Source: Kordia sp045105435 (GTDB taxonomy: Bacteria; Bacteroidota; Bacteroidia; Flavobacteriales; Flavobacteriaceae). Taken from it: 13,499 nt of DNA. The number at the start of each line of letters is the position of its first letter. Position 1 is the stretch's first letter. This document shows positions 7,312-12,758 of the stretch, one piece after another. Location: NCBI RefSeq assembly GCF_045105435.1, contig NZ_JBGCDL010000227.1:1-13499 (forward strand), in the 5' to 3' direction. Both the position numbers and the translations under genes were made by a program. The notes below the pieces were generated by a model. The model ran no database searches, was not told the DNA's origin, and saw only the letters and a program-made list of their open reading frames with translations.

Positions 7312-7536
7312 ATGAAAAAAAAAATGACAAAGCTTAAATTAAATAAAAATGTTATTTCTAATCTTGATAAAATTTCTGGAGGTAACGCAGAAGCTGCAGC
7401 CGCAGGAAGTAGATATGGATCAGCATGTCAAGATCCTTGTAACACAGTGCAGAAAAGTTGCGTGGCAATTGTCTGTTTAACTCAATTTGACTATGGATTT
7501 CCTTGTTCATGGATTGTTTGTGCTACACCAAAATAA
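7312..7536 (+). CDS. GG-leader RiPP precursor 1 (class I lanthipeptide-like)
   Basis: This is a 74-aa precursor. The leader MKKKMTKLKLNKNVISNLDK ends in ISGG (residues 21-24) and carries the K-L-x-L-N-K-x-x-I-S-x-L pattern of Bacteroidota class I lanthipeptide leaders. Cleavage after Gly24 would release a 50-residue core that begins Ala-rich (NAEAAAAG). It has six Cys (39, 43, 50, 55, 65, 70) and seven Ser/Thr that could be dehydrated to form (methyl)lanthionine rings. The ATG at 7312 is preferred over Met5 because it aligns with the starts of peptides 2 and 3. Its promoter carries LytTR pair B, and a hairpin terminator follows. No LanB/LanC-type enzyme or peptidase-exporter is in the window, so modification and export are inferred; a disulfide-rich secreted peptide is the alternative. 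Confidence 0.85.
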   Translation: MKKKMTKLKLNKNVISNLDKISGGNAEAAAAGSRYGSACQDPCNTVQKSCVAIVCLTQFDYGFPCSWIVCATPK

Positions 7537-7622
7537 CACGCAATTTAATACCTAAAAAACATTTTTTATGCCTAAAATTCCGATTGTAAAAATATGTAAT
7601 TACACAATAATAATTATGATCT

Positions 7623-7652
7623 AGTGAGCCTTAAAAGCTCACTTTTCTTTTT
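7623..7652 (+). terminator. Terminator of peptide gene 1
   Basis: AGTGAGC (7623-7629) pairs with GCTCACT (7637-7643) over a 7-nt loop and is followed by TTTCTTTTT. The left arm resembles the terminator after peptide 3 (both contain AGTGAGCCT), suggesting that gene and terminator were duplicated together. Confidence 0.75.
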
Positions 7653-7662
7653 GTAACTACCT

Positions 7663-7793
7663 TTTATTAGTACTTCTTGATGTAAACTTAAATGAACAAT
7701 CTATACCAAAACTACACGTATTTATAAGTCAGTTAGACAGCGATTTACACTTCATACGATTTTAAAATTCAGATACTATTAAGTACTAATAAA
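7663..7793. repeat. 13-bp inverted repeat bounding 131 bp
   Basis: TTTATTAGTACTT (7663-7675) is the exact reverse complement of AAGTACTAATAAA (7781-7793). The interior has no open frame. It could be a small non-autonomous element with terminal inverted repeats, but no target-site duplication is visible and the arms contain the palindrome AGTACT, which makes a chance match easier. Confidence 0.3.
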
Positions 7794-7805
7794 TTCAGCT
7801 AATCA

Positions 7806-7836
7806 TTCAACACAAAAAGCATTCATTCATCACATT
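7806..7836 (+). promoter_or_regulatory. Candidate LytTR binding site, pair C (upstream of peptides 2 and 3)
   Basis: Direct repeats TTCAACACAAA (7806-7816) and TTCATCACATT (7826-7836) have starts 20 bp apart. The second copy begins 37 bp before TAATATTG at 7863, the same geometry as in the promoter of peptide 1. The sequence between site and -7 box is also similar in the two promoters. Confidence 0.7.
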
Positions 7837-7862
7837 TTTTTTTAAATACTTGAAATAGATGT

Positions 7863-7870
7863 TAATATTG
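7863..7870 (+). promoter_or_regulatory. Putative -7 promoter element of the peptide 2-3 operon
   Basis: TAATATTG is identical to the box at 7244-7251 and has the same offset from the LytTR repeats. It would put the transcript start near 7876, about 60 nt before the ATG of peptide 2. Confidence 0.6.
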
Positions 7871-7938
7871 AAGTAACAATAACAACATAAAATCATTAAA
7901 TTAAAGAACCAATCAATAACTATTAAAATTTCAGAATT

Positions 7939-8190
7939 ATGAAAAAAAGGAACATTAATAAGCTTACCTTGAATAAGAAAAGTATTTCTCGATTAAATGC
8001 ATCTTTCGTTGTTGGAGGAGTAGAAGCAGGAGCCGTAGCAGCAAAATTGACATACAATAGAATACTATGTTTTACGAATACGAGTAGAATATGTCCGTCA
8101 GAAGAATATTGTCATACTTCTCAGGGAGCTACAGCTTGTGTAGGACTAATTTCTGCTTGCAATGATTGCCCAGATCCAATAGGAATATAA
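7939..8190 (+). CDS. GG-leader RiPP precursor 2 (class I lanthipeptide-like)
   Basis: This 83-aa precursor has the leader MKKRNINKLTLNKKSISRLN followed by VVGG (24-27). The K-L-T-L-N-K-x-x-I-S-x-L pattern matches peptide 1. The predicted 56-residue core starts VEAGAVAAK and holds six Cys (44, 52, 58, 67, 74, 77) among many Ser/Thr (for example FTNTSRIC and CHTSQGATAC), ending CNDCPDPIGI. Apart from an Ala-rich stretch just after the cleavage site, the core is unlike that of peptide 1, as expected for precursors that keep a common leader and diversify the product. It has its own LytTR site and -7 box. Peptide 3 starts 20 bp after its stop, so the two form an operon. Lanthionine chemistry is inferred from the leader class only. 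Confidence 0.83.
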   Translation: MKKRNINKLTLNKKSISRLNASFVVGGVEAGAVAAKLTYNRILCFTNTSRICPSEEYCHTSQGATACVGLISACNDCPDPIGI

Positions 8191-8210
8191 TTAACTAAAT
8201 AATCAAACAA

Positions 8211-8405
8211 ATGAAAAAAAAGAATCTAAAAAAACTATCACTAAACAAAGATGCAGTTTCTAACTTAGAAAATGTAAAAGGAGGAGTGGGAGCACCAGCA
8301 AGCCCAGGAGGACCAGTTGCAGTTGGATGTAGTAGACCTAACCAATGCAGTGTTAAGCGTACATGCTCAATTTCATTTTATGCATCAGATTGTTGGTTAT
8401 TCTAA
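8211..8405 (+). CDS. GG-leader RiPP precursor 3 (class I lanthipeptide-like)
   Basis: This 64-aa precursor has the leader MKKKNLKKLSLNKDAVSNLE followed by VKGG (22-25). The core of 39 residues begins with a Gly/Pro/Ala-rich stretch (VGAPASPGGPVAVG) and then has four Cys (40, 46, 52, 61) with Ser/Thr nearby, ending DCWLF. It lies 20 bp after peptide 2 with no promoter of its own, so it should be co-transcribed with it. A terminator follows at 8428-8455. It is the closest relative of the broken gene 4: leader residues, upstream bases and the codon pattern line up almost throughout, indicating a recent tandem duplication. Confidence 0.83.
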   Translation: MKKKNLKKLSLNKDAVSNLENVKGGVGAPASPGGPVAVGCSRPNQCSVKRTCSISFYASDCWLF

Positions 8406-8427
8406 TTACAAACAATAGAAAATCTTA

Positions 8428-8460
8428 ACAAAGTGAGCCTCAAGGTTCACTTTGTGTTTT
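8428..8460 (+). terminator. Terminator after peptide gene 3
   Basis: ACAAAGTGAGCCT (8428-8440) is complementary to AGGTTCACTTTGT (8443-8455) with one G-T pair; the innermost bases open to form the loop. A short T run follows. It separates peptide 3 from the decayed gene 4. Confidence 0.8.
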
Positions 8461-8511
8461 AAAATGAAAATGACATAAAAACAGAACAATAATTAACTGA
8501 ACAAATACAAA

Positions 8512-8676
8512 AATAAAAAAAAGAACTTAAGTAAACTATCATTAAAGAAATCTGCAGTTTCTAGTTTGGATAAAGTAAACGGAGGATTGCAAACTGTACC
8601 TATTCGACCAACTAATAACGTACAATGTCGTAGTAGTGTAAGATGGGCATCTAACGTCTCATGTTATATATGCTAA
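8512..8676 (+). pseudogene. Start-less fourth GG-leader precursor gene
   Basis: From 8515 the frame reads KKKNLSKLSLKKSAVSSLDK then VNGG, followed by a 29-residue core with three Cys ending SNVSCYIC and a TAA at 8674-8676. The match to peptide 3 is close, but no ATG is present. Aligned with gene 3, where ATG is followed by eight A and a G, gene 4 has AAT (8512-8514) followed by the same eight A and G. The G of the start codon is thus missing, with ATAATTAACT present upstream in both. No GTG or TTG lies in frame before the leader; the only alternative is a CTG at 8497-8499. The remaining frame is undamaged, so the loss is recent, a sequencing slip, or hides unusual initiation. It also lies beyond the terminator of peptide 3 and has no visible promoter. 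Confidence 0.8.
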
Positions 8677-8694
8677 ATCCAACATAACATTTAT

Positions 8695-8770
8695 AAAAGC
8701 GAGCTTTGGCTAGTCATTGTCGGAAGATTTTTTCTTCCAACAATGACTAACTTTGACTCGCTTTTTTGTT
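8695..8770. terminator. Long hairpin, probable bidirectional terminator
   Basis: AAAAGCGAG (8695-8703) pairs with CTCGCTTTT (8757-8765), TAGTCATTGT (8711-8720) with ACAATGACTA (8740-8749), and GGAAGA (8722-8727) with TCTTCC (8733-8738), over a loop of five T. The arms are split by a 7-by-7 internal loop and a single mismatch. A T run follows on the plus strand and a shorter one on the minus strand. It sits between the convergent peptide cluster and the minus-strand gene ending at 8846, so it can stop both. Confidence 0.8.
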
Positions 8771-8845
8771 TTTAGTAATAAATAGTTATTAATAATTTTT
8801 GGTGTCCTAATTCTAAATAAAATATCATCAGTAGTAAACAAACAA

Positions 8846-10021
8846 CTATTCTTTTAAGGCTTTCCATTTTTTGATAATAGCTTCTTCTCGCATTAAAATA
8901 GACTTTGGATCCGTCATAAACTCTTTTCTACGTTCTTCACTTACAGCATCAGACTTCCACCAAGCAAGCGTATCTTTTATAGAATCTTTTAGAGTTCTGA
9001 AGCTAAGTCCGTTTCGTAGTGCTTTTTGATTGTTTATTTTTGCAGAGCCAATATGACTTGGTGATGACATAATCCACGGAACAATATAGTAGATGTTATT
9101 TTTTTTAAGAAACTCATAATCGTCAATCATAACCAAAGAACTTTCAACAGGAAAGGTTTTTTTAGCTTCCGAGATAAACGCATGCATATTTTGCGCTTCC
9201 TTTGGACCAACGGCATTATATGTTCCAGCCTTTTTTTCTTCTGCTAAGCGAATCATCCATTCGGCAACATCTCTCACATCTACATATTGCACGGCATCTT
9301 CTTTTTTTCCAGGTACCATAATCTCTCCACCTTTTTCAAGACGAACTGGCCAATGTATAAAACGATTTGTTCTATCGGAAGGTCCAATCATATACGTTGG
9401 TCGCACCACAATAGTACGATCTTTACCAAACTGTTCAATTGCTGCTAGTTCGGAATTAGCTTTCATTACGCCATAATCATACTCTAGCTTTTCTTCTTCT
9501 TTACAATCTTCTGGAACAGATAAAACGACTTTAGAATCTTCTTTAAATGCACTATTCACATACGGATAATACACTCCTGTAGAAGACGTATAAAGATATA
9601 CATCACAATTATCTTTCAATAATGCCGCAGATCGTTTTGTCCATTCGACTTTACGTCCAGAATTATCAATCACAACATCCCATTTTCGATTCTCTAACGC
9701 TTTTAAATCATTCGCTCGATCACCTATTAACTGTTCTACTTTAGCAAAAACATCTTTATAAATAGACGGTTTGGTTTTTCCTCTGGTAAAAATTGATACG
9801 GAATGACCTCTATTAACAGCATACGCAACTTGATGCGGTCCCAAAAAGCTAGTACCACCAAGAATAAGTATTTTTAATTTTTTGGATGAATTTACTTCTG
9901 TAATGCTCTTTTCAGACGATTTAGAAATACAACTATATAGAACAGTACTAGAAAATGGTAAAAAAACGCCCGCTTTCAAAGCAGTTTCCAAAAATTTTCT
10001 TCTCGATGTTTTGTGGCTCAT
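8846..10021 (-). CDS. Exported NAD-dependent epimerase/dehydratase-like lipoprotein
   Basis: The 391-aa protein starts MSHKTSRRKFLETALKAG. The SRRKFLE motif with a following hydrophobic stretch is a Tat signal, and VLYSC (Cys31) looks like a lipobox, so it is probably folded in the cytoplasm, exported by Tat and anchored in a membrane. The mature part is an extended short-chain dehydrogenase: nucleotide-binding loop GGTSFLG (55-61), YTSSTGVY around Ser146/Ser147, and the Tyr183-x3-Lys187 catalytic pair in YDYGVMK. Substrate-side segments VRPTYMIGP and YVDVRDVAEW follow. Family members act on nucleotide sugars, but the substrate is not evident here. The minus-strand gene converges on the peptide cluster and diverges from the DUF2891 gene, so it is a separate unit. 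An exported NAD-binding enzyme would need to carry its cofactor with it, as in the glucose-fructose oxidoreductase type. Confidence 0.85.
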   Translation of the reverse strand: MSHKTSRRKFLETALKAGVFLPFSSTVLYSCISKSSEKSITEVNSSKKLKILILGGTSFLGPHQVAYAVNRGHSVSIFTRGKTKPSIYKDVFAKVEQLIGDRANDLKALENRKWDVVIDNSGRKVEWTKRSAALLKDNCDVYLYTSSTGVYYPYVNSAFKEDSKVVLSVPEDCKEEEKLEYDYGVMKANSELAAIEQFGKDRTIVVRPTYMIGPSDRTNRFIHWPVRLEKGGEIMVPGKKEDAVQYVDVRDVAEWMIRLAEEKKAGTYNAVGPKEAQNMHAFISEAKKTFPVESSLVMIDDYEFLKKNNIYYIVPWIMSSPSHIGSAKINNQKALRNGLSFRTLKDSIKDTLAWWKSDAVSEERRKEFMTDPKSILMREEAIIKKWKALKE

Positions 10022-10097
10022 ATCAATTATCGTTTTACGTTTTTAAAAATACTATTAAATTTTCAAATCGCACAAAACACAATCAAAATGAAACCGA

Positions 10098-10198
10098 TCT
10101 AACAAGTCTAAAAGTAACACATATCTAAGATTTCTAAAGAGTAAAGCATATCTGCGAAGTCTAACAAAATCTAAAAACCCATCCAAGTCTAAACAGAA
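10098..10198. repeat. TCTAA-rich low-complexity tract
   Basis: The 179-bp divergent interval between the minus-strand gene and the DUF2891 gene holds seven TCTAA words in about 100 bp, several as AAGTCTAA or AATCTAA. Spacing is irregular, so it is a degenerate repeat tract rather than a clean tandem array. Promoters for both flanking genes should lie here, but I see no convincing box. Confidence 0.45.
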
Positions 10199-10200
10199 AT

Positions 10201-11376
10201 ATGTATCTTGAAACTCCAATCAAAATACCTTCAACATTGAAAAAAATTAGCTACTTTCTAATGCTTTGTATCTTCATACAATGTCAGCCGAAAGCGAAAA
10301 CAGAAAAATCAACTCAAACAACAACCAAAAAAAGTGAAACCGTGAATGTTTCCAGTAAAATTGCAAAGCTTTCCTTAGCTGAGGCCAATCGTTTAGCAGC
10401 ATTGCCATTGCATTGTATGCAAGAAGAATATCCAAACAAACTCAATCAAACCATCGGTAGCGGCGAAGATTTACAATCGCCAAAAGCATTACATCCAGCA
10501 TTTTACGGCTGTTTTGACTGGCATTCTTCCGTACACGGACATTGGTCGTTAGTGACACTATTAAAGCAATTTCCAAACTTGGAAAACAGTGCCGAAATCA
10601 GAAAAAAGTTAGCTGAAAATATATCCAAAGAAAACATAGAAATCGAAATTCTATACTTCAAAGGAAAATACAACAAATCGTTTGAACGCACGTATGGTTG
10701 GGCTTGGTTGTTAAAACTCGCAGAAGAATTACATACCTGGGACGATCCGTTAGCACGCGAATTAGAAACCAATCTGAAACCATTAACTGATATTATAGTA
10801 CAAGGATATTTGAACTTTTTGCCAAAATTAAATTACCCAATCAGAGTTGGAGAACACACAAATACTGCTTTCGGACTCACATTTGCGTACGATTATGCCA
10901 AAACCTTGGAAAACACGACGCTAAAAACGATAATAGAACAAAGAGCGAAAGACTTTTATATGACCGATGAAAACTGTCCAATATCTTGGGAACCAAGCGG
11001 ATTTGACTTTTTATCGCCATGTCTGGAAGAAGCCGATATCATGCGAAGAGTATTAGGGAAAGAAGAATTCAAAACGTGGTTGCAGGCGTTCTTACCACAA
11101 TTGGCAGACAAAAATTTTCAACTTGCGCAAGGAAAAGTGTCCGACAGAACTGATGGAAAACTTGTACACTTAGATGGTGTCAATTTCAGTAGAGCTTGGT
11201 GTCTGTACGGAATCGTCAACGAATTTCCAGAATATGCACACCTAAAAAATGTTGCAAACCAACACATAAACTATTCTTTGCCAAGTATTGTTGACGACAA
11301 TTACGAAGGTACACATTGGTTAGGATCTTTTGCAATTTATGCATTAAACACAGCAGCCAATGTTCAAATGGATTAA
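10201..11376 (+). CDS. DUF2891 family lipoprotein
   Basis: This 391-aa protein is recognised by the DUF2891 signature ALHPAFYGCFDWHSSVHGHW near residue 100, followed by LVTLLKQFP. Later conserved-looking blocks are TYGWAWLLKLAEEL, GEHTNTAFGLTFAYDYA, SGFDFLSPCLEEADIMRRVL and THWLGSFAIYAL. The N-terminus has a basic, hydrophobic signal segment (about 14-28) ending FIQC, so Cys29 is probably lipidated; a Lys/Thr-rich linker follows. The molecular function of DUF2891 is not established. From memory, DUF2891 genes often neighbour pyroglutamyl-peptidase or 5-oxoproline genes, and here the operon leads to pxpA, which fits. The His/Trp/Asp-rich signature looks like an active or binding site; the helical repeat pattern suggests an alpha-barrel (inference). 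The last 17 bp overlap the start of the transporter gene, suggesting translational coupling. Confidence 0.88.
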   Translation: MYLETPIKIPSTLKKISYFLMLCIFIQCQPKAKTEKSTQTTTKKSETVNVSSKIAKLSLAEANRLAALPLHCMQEEYPNKLNQTIGSGEDLQSPKALHPAFYGCFDWHSSVHGHWSLVTLLKQFPNLENSAEIRKKLAENISKENIEIEILYFKGKYNKSFERTYGWAWLLKLAEELHTWDDPLARELETNLKPLTDIIVQGYLNFLPKLNYPIRVGEHTNTAFGLTFAYDYAKTLENTTLKTIIEQRAKDFYMTDENCPISWEPSGFDFLSPCLEEADIMRRVLGKEEFKTWLQAFLPQLADKNFQLAQGKVSDRTDGKLVHLDGVNFSRAWCLYGIVNEFPEYAHLKNVANQHINYSLPSIVDDNYEGTHWLGSFAIYALNTAANVQMD

Positions 11377-12553
11377 AAATATAGGGCCAGGAACGCTTGT
11401 TGCGGCAGCGTTTATCGGACCAGGAACAGTAACGATGTGTACCAAAGCTGGTGTGCAATTCGGTTACAGCTTACTTTGGGCAATGTTGCTCTCTATTATT
11501 GCAACAATTGTATTGCAGGAAATGGCAGCACGCACAGGAATCATTACGCAAAAAGGCTTGGCGCAAGTAATTAAAGAACAAATAGAAAGTCCGTTGTTAC
11601 GAAACGTAGCAATCTTCCTAATTCTTGGTGCAATTGTCATTGGAAACGCCGCGTATGAAGCTGGAAATATAAGTGGCGCTACATTGGGAATGCAAGTTTT
11701 TGGAAAAGACACAGCTGCATTCTATCCAATTTTGATCGGAATTATCGCCTTTACAGTACTATTCATAGGGAACTACAAAATACTTGAACGCAGTTTAGTA
11801 GCACTTGTATTGATAATGAGTATTTCATTCTTAATCACGGCGATTTTAACAAAACCAGACATTATTGCCATACTAAAAGGAACATTTACACCATCATTTC
11901 CAGAAAACAGTAGTTTAATTATTATTGGACTCATTGGAACAACGGTAGTTCCGTACAATCTCTTTCTACATGCATCTTTAGTCAAAGAAAAGTGGAAAAC
12001 AAAAGATGATTTGTCAAGTGCTAGAAAAGATACAATTATCTCTATTATTTTAGGCGGAATTGTTTCTATGGCAATCATTGTAGCAGCAACAGCAACTACT
12101 GGCGGAAACATTGACAATGCACTTGATTTAGCAAAAGGATTAGAACCATTATACGGCGAATACGCTAAATATCTGCTAGGAATTGGCTTATTTGCTGCAG
12201 GAATTACATCAGCAATAACTGCGCCTTTAGCAGCTGCGTATGTGGCAAAAAGTTGTTTTGGTTGGAACGCTTCCTTAAAAGACAACCGTTTTAGAACAGT
12301 TTGGGCAATCATTCTAGTGCTAGGCGTTGTATTTTCATCGTTAGAGTTTAAACCTTTAGAAGTCATCACGTTTGCGCAAATTGCGAACGGATTGTTATTA
12401 CCAATTGTCGCTATCTTTTTAGTGTGGATTGTAAACAAAGCCAATGTTTTAGGGAAATACAAGAACACGCTATTTCAAAACATACTGGCAATATGTATCA
12501 TTCTAATTACTATAATTTTAGGAGTCAAAGGAATTTATACGGTTTTTAATTAG
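11360..12553 (+). CDS. NRAMP-fold transporter with non-canonical substrate motifs (YcsG-like)
   Basis: This 397-aa, roughly 11-helix membrane protein has the NRAMP layout, opening GPGTLVAAAFIGPGTVTMCT as canonical members open GPGFLVA...DPGN. The helix 1 metal motif DPGN is here GPGT (Gly20-Pro21-Gly22-Thr23). The helix 6 motif MPHN is here VPYN (Val197-Pro198-Tyr199-Asn200), in TTVVPYNLFLH. The Asp, Asn and Met that coordinate transition metals in known NRAMPs are therefore absent, so Mn/Fe transport by the usual mechanism is unlikely. In Bacillus subtilis the NRAMP-like ycsG lies beside ycsF (pxpA) and the other 5-oxoprolinase genes, and the same pairing is seen here. Uptake of 5-oxoproline or a related compound is my inference. 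The start overlaps the upstream gene by 17 bp. PxpA follows after a 205-bp gap. Confidence 0.88.
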   Translation: MFKWIKNIGPGTLVAAAFIGPGTVTMCTKAGVQFGYSLLWAMLLSIIATIVLQEMAARTGIITQKGLAQVIKEQIESPLLRNVAIFLILGAIVIGNAAYEAGNISGATLGMQVFGKDTAAFYPILIGIIAFTVLFIGNYKILERSLVALVLIMSISFLITAILTKPDIIAILKGTFTPSFPENSSLIIIGLIGTTVVPYNLFLHASLVKEKWKTKDDLSSARKDTIISIILGGIVSMAIIVAATATTGGNIDNALDLAKGLEPLYGEYAKYLLGIGLFAAGITSAITAPLAAAYVAKSCFGWNASLKDNRFRTVWAIILVLGVVFSSLEFKPLEVITFAQIANGLLLPIVAIFLVWIVNKANVLGKYKNTLFQNILAICIILITIILGVKGIYTVFN

Positions 12554-12591
12554 TGGCTTTTGAAGTTGAAAAGTTTAAATTATGAAAAGAT

Positions 12592-12701
12592 CGAATCAAT
12601 GACTAATTGAAGTTTATGATTTTATAAGTTGAGAGTTTAAACTATAAAACAACCTAATTGACAAATTGACAAAAAACGAATCAACAACTAATTGAAGTTT
12701 A
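12592..12701. repeat. 25-bp imperfect direct repeat
   Basis: The stretch 12592-12616 and the stretch 12677-12701 match over 25 bp with two differences (CGAATCAA, then TG or CA, then ACTAATTGAAGTTTA), with starts 85 bp apart. Weaker AAGTTGA...AGTTTAAA echoes lie at 12563 and 12626. The repeats fill the gap between the transporter and pxpA; they may be a degenerate tandem duplication. No terminator is visible in the gap. Confidence 0.55.
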
Positions 12702-12758
12702 AAAATTGAGTAAAAACAAAAAAGCAAAGCGACCCAAAACCCAAAATCTAATACCCAA

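Larger units (their letters stand above)
7537..7938. other. 402-bp interval between peptide genes 1 and 2
   Basis: The interval contains the terminator of peptide 1 (7623-7652), a 13-bp inverted repeat spanning 7663-7793, LytTR repeat pair C (7806-7836) and a TAATATTG box (7863-7870). The rest is AT-rich with no credible coding frame. Confidence 0.6.

Noticed and set aside
8566..8568. TTG as a rescue start for the fourth precursor
   Set aside because: It would remove most of the leader, including the K-L-x-L recognition part, so a functional precursor is unlikely.
11773..12468. 231-codon minus-strand open frame inside the transporter gene
   Set aside because: Antisense to a clearly conserved NRAMP-family gene; the hydrophobic translation mirrors the sense membrane helices.
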